The notes: a model not told the origin generated them from the sequence alone. A DNA stretch of 64,000 bases from Micromonospora haikouensis (GCF_900091595.1 NZ_FMCW01000006.1:186001-250000); one strand, 5' to 3'; counted from the first letter of the stretch, positions 44,301-52,198 are shown. Numbers and translations are program-made.

Positions 44301-45056
44301 GTCGGCGCCGCGCCCGGCGGGGGCGGGCAGCCCGCTGCCGCTGCGCCCGGCGAGGGTGAGCTGCCCGGCGTCGTCGCGCAGGTAGATCAGGGCGAACGGC
44401 ACGTCCGCCCGGTGCCGGTCGAGCACCCCGGCGGCGGCCCGGCCCAGGGCCGCGACGTTCTCGGCCTCGGCCAGGTCGGAGCCCAGCTCGGCCAGGGCGC
44501 GCAGCCGGCGTTCGCCGAGCACCCGCCCGGTGGTCTCGTTGACGAGGCACAGGACGCCGTCGATGCCGCCGTCGGCGGCGCGGATCGGGTCGTACGAGAT
44601 GTCGAAGTAGACGTCCTCCAGGAAGCCGTGCCGGTGCAGCACGAAGGGGTGGTTCTCGCCCCGGTACGGTTCGCCGGTCTTGTGCACCGAGCCCAGCAGG
44701 GGCCCGAGCACGTCCCAGGTCTCCCGCCAGTGCTCGTGGGCGGGCTGGCCGATGGCGTGGGGATGCTTGTCGCCGATGGTCGGCAGGTAGGCGTCGTTGT
44801 AGAAGGCGCGGTGCTCGGGGCCCCAGAACATGACGATCTGCGCCCGGGAGGAGAGCATCGCGGCGACCGCGTGGCACAGCGCCGGCGGCCAGCCGGACGG
44901 GGCGCCGAGCGGGCTGGCCGCCCAGTCGAAGCGGAGCAGACGTTCGCCCATCTCGCCGCCGGCGGCGCACGCGGCCGTGAGCAGCGGCGGGAACGCCTCC
45001 TCGACGGTGCCGACGGACGGATGCTGGCCGTCCTCGCCCCCCTGGGCCGAGCTCAT
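41328..45056 (-). CDS. Hybrid histidine kinase / response receiver / SpoIIE-type phosphatase / RsbW-like ATPase
   Basis: 1242 residues. In order: a PAS-like sensor (~1-180, SRAQIVMFWGPEHRAFYNDA), GAF (~185-345), HisKA with the H-box FFANVSHEFRTPLT (His376) and its HATPase (NLVANAVKF, DTGVGIAPEELPHVFERFHR). A receiver follows with phospho-acceptor Asp694 in LVLTDVMMPRLDGF and KPF, then a second GAF (~780-920). Next is a PP2C/SpoIIE domain (GGDWYDVIRLDDDELVLVIG, LLLYTDGLIEDR) and a C-terminal anti-sigma-type HATPase (VSEAAANAIEHPV, FRGRGLALIRAL). ATG 45056 (MSSAQGGED) is the likely start. One polypeptide thus joins two-component signalling to a sigma partner-switch. The STAS gene is convergent 107 nt away. 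Confidence 0.9.
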   Translation of the reverse strand: MSSAQGGEDGQHPSVGTVEEAFPPLLTAACAAGGEMGERLLRFDWAASPLGAPSGWPPALCHAVAAMLSSRAQIVMFWGPEHRAFYNDAYLPTIGDKHPHAIGQPAHEHWRETWDVLGPLLGSVHKTGEPYRGENHPFVLHRHGFLEDVYFDISYDPIRAADGGIDGVLCLVNETTGRVLGERRLRALAELGSDLAEAENVAALGRAAAGVLDRHRADVPFALIYLRDDAGQLTLAGRSGSGLPAPAGRGADGAAGVVAPLPLGEAATATVSRVADGGSATTIDVADLLPHLDAGVAAQALVLPVTATHEPVGALVVGVSARLPFTDEYRTFFDLIAAQISRAVGRQRAYEQERDRAAELAALDRAKTNFFANVSHEFRTPLTLVLGPLEELLADPTLPDPHLDRLTMMHRNALRLLKLVNTVLDFSRLESGRLASHYEPTDLADYTARLASTFRSATERAGLRLVVDCPPLPAPVHVDRDMWEKIVLNLVANAVKFTFDGEVRVRVRAVDGAAQLEVADTGVGIAPEELPHVFERFHRVPGVRSRTHEGTGIGLALVRELVEMHGGRAEASSVADRGSTFTVTVPFGAAHLPADRVAADAPAASPELGQARLFAAETALWTGRPGRPGAGEVAGATGGDRAAAGRILLADDNADLREHVVRLLRPSWEVVAVPDGVEALRRAVEAPFDLVLTDVMMPRLDGFGLVTALRADPRTRHVPIVLLSARAGSAEAVAGLAVGADDYLTKPFSGEELIARVRANVELGQLRGQIIRRLRALADAAVAVNTARTTAEVLQVAARHALGLAEAARVVVTSTGARYEADGGGTAAVEPSVVLPLTGSAGETLGELRVWGHAEDAADPGHAALTQLARLVGVRLENAQLYEAEHRVATTLQHSLLPRSLPRLPGAVVASRYLPGSADVEVGGDWYDVIRLDDDELVLVIGDVVGKGVRAAASMGQLRNALRAYVLEGYDPGESLTRLNRLVGSAEQPSFATVVCLWFSPRSGRLRYASAGHPSPLLIRGDDVAFLHDRALGPPVGAIPGASYRTVDDALAPGARLLLYTDGLIEDRQLGLDAALAQLRADAAGGEHVADLVDAVVERVAARPLRDDVAVLALEATEPNRFALRLPADPTRLSVLRRRLEDFLTAHRVGENDLFDLTVAVSEAAANAIEHPVCPAEPTIGVEVTIADGTVVATVRDSGQWRESTGAGFRGRGLALIRALGDLTVSRTTEGTQVTLRRRLRD

Positions 45057-45206
45057 GCATCCTCCCGCGCCGGCCGTCACCCCCGGCGACCGCATGATCG
45101 CCGCCGCCGTGACCCGCCTTGTACCCAGACGGACCAGCAACGTAACGCATCCCCGCCGTGATGCGCTGGTTACCCGCGTCTCATCCGCGCGGGACGCCGC
45201 CGGGGG

Positions 45207-45755
45207 TCAGAAGACAGACAGGCCGTCGATGCTCGCGGCGTTCTTCGTGGCCCGGTAGGTCACCAGGTCCTCGGCGGTGCGGCGGGAGTGCGCGCGGATC
45301 AGCAGGTCCCGGTCGCCCTCGTAGCGCATCAGGGGGACGGCGTACCCGCAGGAGTCGCTGACCCGGTCGACGTCGACGGTGATCACCGCGCGGGCGGAGT
45401 GCAGGTCCGGCGGGTCGGGGAAGTCGGCGAGCCGCTCGGCGAAGCCGGCGTCCTCCACCGTCACCGCCGTGCCCCGGCCGTGCAGCCGGACGATGTTCGG
45501 CGGCCCGGCGAAGGCGCAGAACATCAGCGTGATGCGGCCGTTCTGCCGCAGGTGGGCGATCGTCTCCGCGCCGCTGCCGTGGAAGTCGATCCACGCCACC
45601 TGGTGCGGGCCGAGGATGACGAAGGTGCCGCGCATGCCCTTCGGCGAGACGTTGACGTGCCCGTCGGCCCCGGAGGGTGCGGTGGCGACGAAGAAGACGG
45701 GCTGCTCCTCGATGAACTCGCGCAGCCGCCCGTCGATGGCCTCGTGAACCTTCAT
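45207..45755 (-). CDS. Pyridoxamine 5'-phosphate oxidase family protein
   Basis: 182 residues. FMN-binding split barrel: FIEEQPVFFVATAPSGADGH, VNVSPKGMRGTFVILGPHQV, then DFHGSGAETIAHLRQNGRIT and MFCAFAGPPNIVRLHGRG. This matches the PPOX-like group that binds FMN or F420; the physiological substrate is unknown. ATG 45755 has CAGGAT six nt upstream and no ribosome-binding site, suggesting a leaderless transcript. It stands alone between the hybrid kinase and the SDR gene. Confidence 0.88.
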   Translation of the reverse strand: MKVHEAIDGRLREFIEEQPVFFVATAPSGADGHVNVSPKGMRGTFVILGPHQVAWIDFHGSGAETIAHLRQNGRITLMFCAFAGPPNIVRLHGRGTAVTVEDAGFAERLADFPDPPDLHSARAVITVDVDRVSDSCGYAVPLMRYEGDRDLLIRAHSRRTAEDLVTYRATKNAASIDGLSVF

Positions 45756-45812
45756 GTCGCCATCCTGGCACCGCTTACCGAAAAAGTGGGACAGCCCTTC
45801 CGCATGGCGGGA

Positions 45813-45844
45813 CGGCGGGGCCGGGGTGTGTGCCGGCCCCGCCG
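45813..45844 (-). terminator. Hairpin terminator after the SDR gene
   Basis: CGGCGGGGCCGG (45813-45824) and CCGGCCCCGCCG (45833-45844) form a perfect 12-bp stem with an 8-nt loop (GTGTGTG-rich), 4 nt past the SDR stop. It ends the permease-glnA-ALDH-SDR cluster. Confidence 0.7.
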
Positions 45845-45848
45845 CGCC

Positions 45849-46616
45849 TCACAGCGGGGTGACGTACGCGCCGGTGATGCCGCCGTCGACCACGAACTGC
45901 GCGGCCGTCATGAACGACGAGTCGTCGCTGGCCAGGAACGCCACCGCGGCGGCGATCTCCTCCGGCTGGCCGAACCGGCCCATCGGCACGTGCACGAGGC
46001 GTCGGGCGGCCCGCTCCGGGTCGGCGGCGAACAACTCCATCAGCAGCGGGGTGGCGATCGGCCCGGGGCACAGCGCGTTGACCCGGATGCCCTCCCGGGC
46101 GAACTGCACGCCCAGCTCCCGGGTCATCGCCAGCACCCCGCCCTTGCTCGCCGTGTACGCGATCTGCGAGGTGGCCGCCCCCATCAGCGCCACGAACGAC
46201 GCCGTGTTGATGATCGAGCCCTTGCCCTGCCGGCGCATGTGCGGGATCGCGTACTTGCAGCACAGGTAGACGCTCGTCGTGTTGACCCGCAGCACCCGCT
46301 CCCAGGCGTCCAGGCCCGTCTCCAGGATCGAGTCGTCGTCGGGCGGGGAGATGCCCGCGTTGTTGAACGCCACGTCCACCCGGCCGTGCCGCTGCGCCAC
46401 GCCGTCGAAGAGGTCCCGCACGGCCGCCTCGTCGGCCACGTCGCAGGCGACGAACTCGCCGCCCACCTCCTGCGCGGCCCGCTCGCCTGCCGCCGCGTCG
46501 ACGTCGACGCAGACCACCCGAGCCCCCTCGGCGGCGAACCGCCGGGCCGTGGCCAGCCCGATCCCGCTGCCCGCACCGGTCACCACCGCGACCCGGTCCT
46601 GAAGCCGTCCCTGCAT
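45849..46616 (-). CDS. Short-chain dehydrogenase/reductase (SDR)
   Basis: 255 residues. NAD(P) loop VVTGAGSGIGLATARRFAAE, then the NNAGIS motif, catalytic Ser region SIINTASFVALMG, and YTASKGG with the Tyr-x-x-x-Lys pair; the PG motif reads NALCPGPIATPLL. The Asp-rich VVCVDVDAAAG after strand 2 favours NAD. It is placed last in the glutamine synthetase-like/ALDH cluster; in M. tuberculosis the equivalent neighbours are Rv2860c-Rv2857c, where the SDR is also last. Likely acts on an intermediate of amine or amino-acid breakdown, by context only. Confidence 0.9.
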   Translation of the reverse strand: MQGRLQDRVAVVTGAGSGIGLATARRFAAEGARVVCVDVDAAAGERAAQEVGGEFVACDVADEAAVRDLFDGVAQRHGRVDVAFNNAGISPPDDDSILETGLDAWERVLRVNTTSVYLCCKYAIPHMRRQGKGSIINTASFVALMGAATSQIAYTASKGGVLAMTRELGVQFAREGIRVNALCPGPIATPLLMELFAADPERAARRLVHVPMGRFGQPEEIAAAVAFLASDDSSFMTAAQFVVDGGITGAYVTPL

Positions 46617-46617
46617 C

Positions 46618-47982
46618 TCACTCCTCCGTGCTGATGAACACGTTCTTGACGTCGGTGAAGGCGTGCAGCGCGTCCGGGCCCAGCTCGCGGCCCAGCCCGG
46701 AACGCTTCATCCCGCCGAACGGGGTCCAGTACCGCACGGAGGAGTGCGAGTTGACGCTGAGGTTGCCCGCCTCGACCGCCCGCGCCATCCGCAGCGCCCG
46801 GCCCACGTCCCGGGTCCAGACCGAGCCGGACAGGCCGTACTCGGTGTCGTTGGCCAGCCGGACCGCGTCCGCCTCGTCGTCGAAGGGGAGCACCGACACG
46901 ACCGGGCCGAAGATCTCCTCCCGCCAGTGCCGGTCGGCCGGGGAGTCGGCGAGCAGCACCGTCGGGGCGTGCCAGAAGCCGGGGCCGTCGGGGCGGGAGC
47001 CGGTGAACGCCACCCGCGCCCCGTCGACGTACCCGGCGACCCGGTCCCGCTGGGCGGCGGAGATCAGCGGGCCCATCTCGGCCGTCTCCCGCGCCGGGTC
47101 CTCCACGCGCAGCGCCCGCACGGCCGGCTCCAGCAGCTCCAGGAACCGGTCGTACGCCGGGCGCTGCACCAGGATCCGCGACCGCGCGCAGCAGTCCTGG
47201 CCGGCGTTGTCGAAGACGGCGTACGGCGCGGTGGCCGCCGCCCGCTCCAGGTCGGCGTCGGCGAAGACGACGTTCGCGCTCTTGCCGCCCAGCTCCAGGG
47301 TCACCCGCTTCACCTGGGCGGCGCAGCCGGCCATGATCCGGGTGCCGACCTCGGTGGACCCGGTGAAGCACACCTTGCGGACGGCCGGATGGGTGACGAA
47401 CCGCTCGCCGACCACGTCGCCGCGGCCCGGCAGCACGGTGAACACGTCCTCGGGCAGGCCGGCGTCGCGGCCCAGCTCGGCCAGGCGCAGCGCGGTCAGC
47501 GGGGTCAGCTCGGCCGGCTTGAGCACCACCGTGTTGCCTGCGGCGAGCGCCGGGGCGAACCCCCAGGCGGCGATGGGCATCGGGAAGTTCCACGGCACGA
47601 TCACCCCGACCACGCCCAGCGGCTCGTGGAAGGTGACGTCCAGCCCGCCGGGCACGGGGATCTGCCGCCCGGCCAGCCGCTCCGGCGCGCCCGCGTAGTA
47701 GTCGAGCACGTCGCGGACGTTGCCGGCCTCCCAGCGGGCGTTGCCGATGGTGTGCCCCGAGTTGCGCACCTCCAGCAGCGCCAGCTCCTCCAGGTGCGCG
47801 TCGACCAGGGCGGCGAACCGCCGCAGCAGGCGCGCCCGCTCCCCCGGCGCGACGTCGCGCCACCGCGGAAACGCGGCGGCGGCCCGCCCGACGGCGGCAT
47901 CGACCTCCTCGGCCGTCGTGGCGACGACCTCCCCCAGCACCGTCCCGCTGGCGGGATCAACCACCCGCGTCACATCCCCCAC
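46618..47982 (-). CDS. NAD-dependent aldehyde dehydrogenase
   Basis: 454 residues. ALDH superfamily: VIVPWNFPMPIAAWGFAPAL (cofactor pocket), FTGSTEVGTRIM, catalytic Glu in VTLELGGKSANVVF, catalytic Cys in DNAGQDCCARSRILV, and EIFGPVVSVLPF near the end. GTG 47982 with GGGAGGG upstream was chosen; longer readings pass through the inverted repeat at 48001-48081. Context next to a glutamine synthetase-like gamma-glutamylation enzyme suggests oxidation of a (gamma-glutamyl-)aminoaldehyde, as PuuC or AldC do. The SDR start lies 2 nt before its stop codon ends the message segment, so they are co-transcribed. Confidence 0.92.
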   Translation of the reverse strand: MGDVTRVVDPASGTVLGEVVATTAEEVDAAVGRAAAAFPRWRDVAPGERARLLRRFAALVDAHLEELALLEVRNSGHTIGNARWEAGNVRDVLDYYAGAPERLAGRQIPVPGGLDVTFHEPLGVVGVIVPWNFPMPIAAWGFAPALAAGNTVVLKPAELTPLTALRLAELGRDAGLPEDVFTVLPGRGDVVGERFVTHPAVRKVCFTGSTEVGTRIMAGCAAQVKRVTLELGGKSANVVFADADLERAAATAPYAVFDNAGQDCCARSRILVQRPAYDRFLELLEPAVRALRVEDPARETAEMGPLISAAQRDRVAGYVDGARVAFTGSRPDGPGFWHAPTVLLADSPADRHWREEIFGPVVSVLPFDDEADAVRLANDTEYGLSGSVWTRDVGRALRMARAVEAGNLSVNSHSSVRYWTPFGGMKRSGLGRELGPDALHAFTDVKNVFISTEE

Positions 47983-48000
47983 CCTGCCCTCCCTCTCCAG

Positions 48001-48081
48001 CTCCCGCGATCTTGCAGTTTCGGCCCCCACAAATGCCGCCAAGCTCCCATGGCAGGGGCCCCAACTGCAAGATCGCGGGAG
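48001..48081. repeat. Perfect 19-bp inverted repeat with AAGATC core
   Basis: CTCCCGCGATCTTGCAGTT (48001-48019) is perfectly inverted at 48063-48081. Inside are a second pairing, GGCCCC (48022-48027) with GGGGCC (48055-48060), and TGCC/GGCA. It fills the gap between the glnA-like and ALDH genes. Two further elements with the same AAGATC core occur at 54.2-54.4 kb. Confidence 0.75.
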
Positions 48082-48095
48082 AGAAAAGGGGTGGG

Positions 48096-49460
48096 TCAGA
48101 GGCGCTCGAAGCCGCGTTGGAGTTCCCAGTCCGTCACGGCGGCGTCGAAGGCGCGCAGCTCGATGCGCGCCATGTTGGCGTAGTGGGCGTGGACCTCGTC
48201 GCCGAAGACCGCGCGGGCGATCGTCGAGGACTCCCACAGGCCCAACGCGTCGCGCAGGGTGCCGGGGACCCGCTCGGCGGCCGGATCGTCGTACGCGTTG
48301 CCGGTGCACTCCTCGCCCAGCTCCAGCTCCCGCTCGATGCCGTGCACCGCCCCCGCCACCAGGGCGGCGATCGCCAGGTACGGGTTGACGTCCGCCCCCG
48401 GCACCCGGTTCTCCACCCGCATGCCCTGGCCGTGGCCGACCAGCCGCAGCGCGCAGGTGCGGTTGTCGGTGCCCCAGCGCAGCGCCGTCGGGGCGAACGA
48501 CCCCGGCTGGTAGCGCTTGTAGGAGTTGACGTTCGGGGCGAACAGCAGGCTGAACTCCCGCATCGTGTCCAGCAGCCCGGCCAGCACCCGCTGCCCGGTG
48601 ACGCTCAGGTGCGCGGGCCCGTCGCCGAGCATCGCCGAGCGCCCGTCGGCGTCGCGCAGCGAGAAGTGGATGTGGCAGGAGTTGCCCTCCCGCGCGTTCG
48701 GCTTGGCCATGAAGGTGATCGACATGCCCTCCTGGGCGGCGATCTCCTTCGCCCCGTTCTTGTAGATCACGTGGTGGTCGGCACAGGCCACCGCCTCGTC
48801 GTAGCGGAAGGCGATCTCGTGCTGGCCGAGGTTGCACTCGCCCTTCGCGCTCTCCGGGGTCAGGCCCGCGCCGGCCATCTCGGTGCGGATGCGCCGCAGC
48901 AGCGGCTCCACCCGGGACGTGCCGAGCAGCGAATAGTCGACGTTGTACTGGTTTGCCGGGGTCAACTCGCGGTAGCCGCGCCGCCAGGCGTCCTCGTACG
49001 AGTCGCGGTAGAGGACAAACTCCAGCTCCGTGCCCGCGTACGCGGTCAGGCCGTGCGCGGCGAGCCGGTCGAGCTGGCGACGCAGGATCTGCCGGGGCGA
49101 GGCGGCCACCGGGCCCGACCCGTCCAGCCACGCCAGGTCGGCCAGGAGCATCGCCGTCCCCGGCTGCCACGGCACCCGGCGCAGCGTCTCCAGGTCGGGC
49201 ACCATGGCGAAGTCGCCGTACCCGCGCTCCCAGCTCGACATCGCGTAGCCGTCGACGGTGTTCATGTCGACGTCGACGGCGAGCAGGTAGTTGCACCCCT
49301 CGCTGCCGTTCTCCACCACCTGGTCGAGGAAGAACGGCGCGTGGAACCGCTTGCCCTGCAACCGGCCCTGCATGTCGACCAGGGCCAGCACCACGGTGTC
49401 GAGCTTGCCGGCGGCGACCGCCGCCCGTAACTCTTCGAGGGACAGCGGTGCTCTGCTCAT
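48096..49460 (-). CDS. Glutamine synthetase family protein (gamma-glutamylpolyamine synthetase-like)
   Basis: 454 residues. GS fold with LVDMQGRLQGKRF and DVDMNTVDGYAMSS at the N-terminus, metal/ATP motifs GTELEFVLYRD and GECNLGQHEIAFRYDEAV, the ATP loop NAREGNSCHIHFSLRD, and NSYKRYQPGSFAPTALRWGT with CALRLVG for substrate binding. The family (GlnA4/PuuA-like) ligates glutamate to amines such as putrescine or ethanolamine rather than ammonia. ATG 49460 has GGAGG 7 nt upstream. It sits between an APC permease and an ALDH, an amine-catabolic context. The adenylylation-site region of true GlnA is not evident. Confidence 0.92.
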   Translation of the reverse strand: MSRAPLSLEELRAAVAAGKLDTVVLALVDMQGRLQGKRFHAPFFLDQVVENGSEGCNYLLAVDVDMNTVDGYAMSSWERGYGDFAMVPDLETLRRVPWQPGTAMLLADLAWLDGSGPVAASPRQILRRQLDRLAAHGLTAYAGTELEFVLYRDSYEDAWRRGYRELTPANQYNVDYSLLGTSRVEPLLRRIRTEMAGAGLTPESAKGECNLGQHEIAFRYDEAVACADHHVIYKNGAKEIAAQEGMSITFMAKPNAREGNSCHIHFSLRDADGRSAMLGDGPAHLSVTGQRVLAGLLDTMREFSLLFAPNVNSYKRYQPGSFAPTALRWGTDNRTCALRLVGHGQGMRVENRVPGADVNPYLAIAALVAGAVHGIERELELGEECTGNAYDDPAAERVPGTLRDALGLWESSTIARAVFGDEVHAHYANMARIELRAFDAAVTDWELQRGFERL

Positions 49461-49483
49461 GCGCGGGCCTCCATCACCAAGGT

Positions 49484-51076
49484 CTACTGCCTGACCGGAT
49501 CACCGTCAATGCCCGCGCCGGAGCCGTCGGCAAACCCCTCGACCGTACGGCGGGGGCCGGTGAACCACTTGCGGGCCGAGGCGTACCACCAGACGGCGAC
49601 GACGAGCAGCACCCCGCCCACGGCGAGCGGCGCGTAGTTGACCGCCGACCAGCTGAAGTCGGCGTGGCCGGGCACCCCGGCGGGCACGATCGGCAGCACG
49701 AAGTAGACCGAGATGATGGCGATCTCGACCACCGCGACCCAGCCGAGCAGCTTGTAGCGGCGGCCGAGCGTCCACGGGCCGGGGGTGAACCGGTCGCCCA
49801 TCCGCAGCCGCAGCACGATAGGAATGACGAAGGACAGGTAGAGCCCGATCACCGCGACCGACACCACCGCGTAGAAGGCGACCGGGATGCCCGACGGGCT
49901 CTCGTAGAGCGCCGGCAGGGTGAGCACCAGGCCGGCCGCCGTCGCGCCGACGATCGCGTTGACCGGGGTGCCGTTGCGGTCCACCCGCGACCAGAGCCGC
50001 CAGCCCGGCACCGCCCGGTCCCGGCTGAACGCGTACGCCATCCGCGACATCGACGTCACGCAGCTCATGCCACAGAAGAACTGCCCGATGGTGGAGACGA
50101 TGATGACGGTCTTGAAGAAGAACGGGGTGAGCGCCGTTTCGAAGATCGCCCCGGAGAACCCGCCGGCCGCGTTGATCGCGTCCACGTCGGTGGCCGCGAA
50201 CAGGAACGCGAGCAGCAGGATCCAGCCGCCCACCGCCGAATAGAAGATCGACCGCCACAGCCCCTGCGCGGCGGCCTTCGACGCGCCCCGGGTCTCCTCC
50301 GACACGTGCGCGCAGGCGTCGAAGCCGGTGATCGTGTACTGGGTGAGCAGGAAGCCCAGCGGCAGCACGTAGAACCAGAAGGTCCACCCGCCGGTGCCGC
50401 CGTCGCCGAAGCCGGAGTTGTTGAACCGCTCGGTGAAGACGAACTGGAAGCTCTGGTGCCGGTCCGGGACGAACGCCAGGATGGCGACGACCGCCGCCGC
50501 GCCGGCCACGTGCCACCACACCGAGACGTTCTGGAGTACGTCGATGATCCGGTGCCCGAAGATGTTGATCAGCCCGTGCAGCGCCAGAATGATCACGAAC
50601 AGCACGAACGCCTGCCGCAGCGTCCCCGCCCAGCCGTCGAACAGCGCCGACAGGGTGAGATTGAGGAACGTGGCGCAGCCGTAGTCGACCGACGCGGTGA
50701 CCGCCACCAGGCCGATCAGGTTGAGCCAGCCCGTGAACCAGCCGTGCACCGGCCGGCCCATCTTCGCCGCCCACCAGTAGATGCCGCCCGCCGTCGGGTA
50801 CGCCGACACCAGCTCGGCCAGGCAGAATCCGATGACCAGGATGAACAGCGAGATCAGCGGCCAGCCCCAGGAGATGGCGACCGGCCCGCCGTTGTTCCAC
50901 GCCTGGCCGAACGTGGTGAAGCAGCCGGCCAGGATCGAGATGATCGAGAACGAGATCGCGAAGTTGGAGAAGCCGCTCCACTTGCGGCGCAACTCCTGCT
51001 GGTAACCGAGTTCGGCGAGCCGGCGGGCGTCGTCGTCCATCGGCTGTTCGGCGGTCGGCGCGGGCGTCGTGGCCAC
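49484..51076 (-). CDS. APC superfamily amino acid/amine permease
   Basis: 530 residues with about 12 transmembrane segments. Conserved opening of the APC fold: SGFSNFAISFSIISILAGCF, then CLAELVSAYPTAGGIYWWAA, the substrate-binding helix 1 and helix 2 loops. The central QYTITGFDACAHVSEETRGA motif matches actinobacterial GABA/polyamine-type permeases. GTG 51076 has AGGAGGTG about 5 nt upstream. First gene of the permease-glnA-ALDH-SDR run (23-nt gap to glnA-like), so it probably imports the amine used there. Confidence 0.92.
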   Translation of the reverse strand: MATTPAPTAEQPMDDDARRLAELGYQQELRRKWSGFSNFAISFSIISILAGCFTTFGQAWNNGGPVAISWGWPLISLFILVIGFCLAELVSAYPTAGGIYWWAAKMGRPVHGWFTGWLNLIGLVAVTASVDYGCATFLNLTLSALFDGWAGTLRQAFVLFVIILALHGLINIFGHRIIDVLQNVSVWWHVAGAAAVVAILAFVPDRHQSFQFVFTERFNNSGFGDGGTGGWTFWFYVLPLGFLLTQYTITGFDACAHVSEETRGASKAAAQGLWRSIFYSAVGGWILLLAFLFAATDVDAINAAGGFSGAIFETALTPFFFKTVIIVSTIGQFFCGMSCVTSMSRMAYAFSRDRAVPGWRLWSRVDRNGTPVNAIVGATAAGLVLTLPALYESPSGIPVAFYAVVSVAVIGLYLSFVIPIVLRLRMGDRFTPGPWTLGRRYKLLGWVAVVEIAIISVYFVLPIVPAGVPGHADFSWSAVNYAPLAVGGVLLVVAVWWYASARKWFTGPRRTVEGFADGSGAGIDGDPVRQ

Positions 51077-51143
51077 TGCACACCTCCTGGCGAGGATTGC
51101 CGGAAACGCGTGCGCCCGAGTCTCGTCCCGCCGATCACGATGG

Positions 51144-51428
51144 TCAATACGCCACGGCCTGCCGCCCCTGGCGCGCCGCCGCCGGACGCGGGACGCCGGC
51201 CAACCGGCGCAGCCCCGCCGGCTGCACGAAGATCGAGCGGCGGGCCACGGCCTCGCCCCGCGCGTCCACCTCGTAGCCGTCCAGCCACAGCCACCCGTGG
51301 TAGGTGTGCCAGTCCTCGTGGACGCGGATCACCCGGAAGAGGATCGGCCGGACGAACTGCACGCTGGCGGCCCGCGTGACGTGCAGCAGGTCCCCACAGG
51401 TCGGCTTCCCCGACGCGGCCTCAGCCAT
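51144..51428 (-). CDS. Hypothetical protein (94 residues)
   Basis: Conserved-looking block CGDLLHVTRAASVQFVRPIL, then FRVIRVHEDWHTYHGWLWLD and RRSIFVQPAGLRRL. Small beta-rich soluble protein; no known motif recognised. ATG 51428 lies inside the end of the 90-residue gene (8-nt overlap), so it is translationally coupled. Third of three overlapping small genes that run divergently from the XRE regulator. Confidence 0.7.
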   Translation of the reverse strand: MAEAASGKPTCGDLLHVTRAASVQFVRPILFRVIRVHEDWHTYHGWLWLDGYEVDARGEAVARRSIFVQPAGLRRLAGVPRPAAARQGRQAVAY

Positions 51429-51693
51429 CGCCGCCGCCCCGCCCGTCCCGCGCCGGCAGCACCATGTCGAGCCACCCGAGGCGCCGCGCCTCCAGCTCCG
51501 GGTCGAACGGCAGGCCGCGCCGCCTGCGCTCCTCGACCCCGAGCCGGTGCCAGTCCCCCAGGTACGCCACGAGCAGGTCCCCCATGCCGGCGAACTCGAC
51601 GAGGCTCGCCACCTGCCGCTCGAAACACGGCCACGGCCTGCCGCAGGTGAAGCAGGGACCGCCCGCGTACCTCGGTGGGTGTTGGCCCGTCAC
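51421..51693 (-). CDS. Hypothetical protein with CxxC motif (90 residues)
   Basis: GTG 51693 overlaps the stop of the upstream 85-residue gene (GTGA). The N-terminus VTGQHPPRYAGGPCFTCGRP contains a CFTC pair and a further Cys (WPCFERQ), suggesting metal binding; the rest is helical and basic (WHRLGVEERRRRGLPFDPEL). No family was recognised. Middle gene of the coupled small-gene set. Confidence 0.65.
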   Translation of the reverse strand: MTGQHPPRYAGGPCFTCGRPWPCFERQVASLVEFAGMGDLLVAYLGDWHRLGVEERRRRGLPFDPELEARRLGWLDMVLPARDGRGGGDG

Positions 51694-51947
51694 CGCCCCC
51701 GCACCCCCGGCCCCGGGCGGACCGGCGGGGCGTCGCGGATCGCCTGCACCCGGACCATGACGACGCGCTCCCGGCCCGGCGTGCCGTCGGGGCGCAGCTC
51801 CAGCCCCTCCAGCCGCACCCATTGCGACGCCAGGAAGTTCGCGTACCGGGGAACGAAGGTGACCTTCAGCCGCAGCACCACCTGCCCGATGCAGTAGTCA
51901 CACGGCTGAAGCGTCAACACGTCACCCACCACGACCAGCGGATTCAC
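51690..51947 (-). CDS. Hypothetical protein (85 residues)
   Basis: Beta-rich sequence VNPLVVVGDVLTLQPCDYCI, then VVLRLKVTFVPRYANFLASQ and WVRLEGLELRPDGTPGRERV. GTG 51947 was chosen because it overlaps the stop of a 14-codon ORF with a very strong ribosome-binding site (GTGA at 51944-51947), implying coupled translation. Starts at 51956 or ATG 52034 in the same frame are possible but lack a ribosome-binding site. Function unknown. Confidence 0.6.
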   Translation of the reverse strand: MNPLVVVGDVLTLQPCDYCIGQVVLRLKVTFVPRYANFLASQWVRLEGLELRPDGTPGRERVVMVRVQAIRDAPPVRPGPGVRGR

Positions 51948-51988
51948 TGTGGACACCCCGGGTGCCGCCCACCACGATTCCTGCGCAT
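51944..51988 (-). CDS. 14-residue upstream ORF coupled to the small-gene set
   Basis: ATG 51988 preceded by GGGAGGGG four nt upstream encodes MRRNRGGRHPGCPQ and stops at TGA 51944-51946, which overlaps the GTG of the next gene. It may be a leader peptide that loads ribosomes for the following overlapping genes. An in-frame extension of the 85-residue gene reads through the same DNA in another frame, so the assignment depends on which is translated. Confidence 0.4.
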   Translation of the reverse strand: MRRNRGGRHPGCPQ

Positions 51989-52198
51989 GTGCCCCTCCCT
52001 GACTCGAAGACCGGCGGGCGACGTCCTCGCACATCAGCCCGCCGGGTGACAGTCTGCTGATCGCGGAACTACGCTGAGAAGCCGTCGCGACTGGTCCCGG
52101 AGCACCTCTGGAGTCACCGCGCCGCGCTCGGCAGCCCTCGACGACGCCCGGCAGGACCGGGCGACGCCTGGCGATCACGACGAGAATCTGGAGAAGGC

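Noticed and set aside
40557..45161. 1534-codon plus-strand open frame opposite the hybrid kinase gene
   Set aside because: The opposite strand encodes a protein with seven recognisable domains; the plus-strand product has no domain and strongly biased composition.
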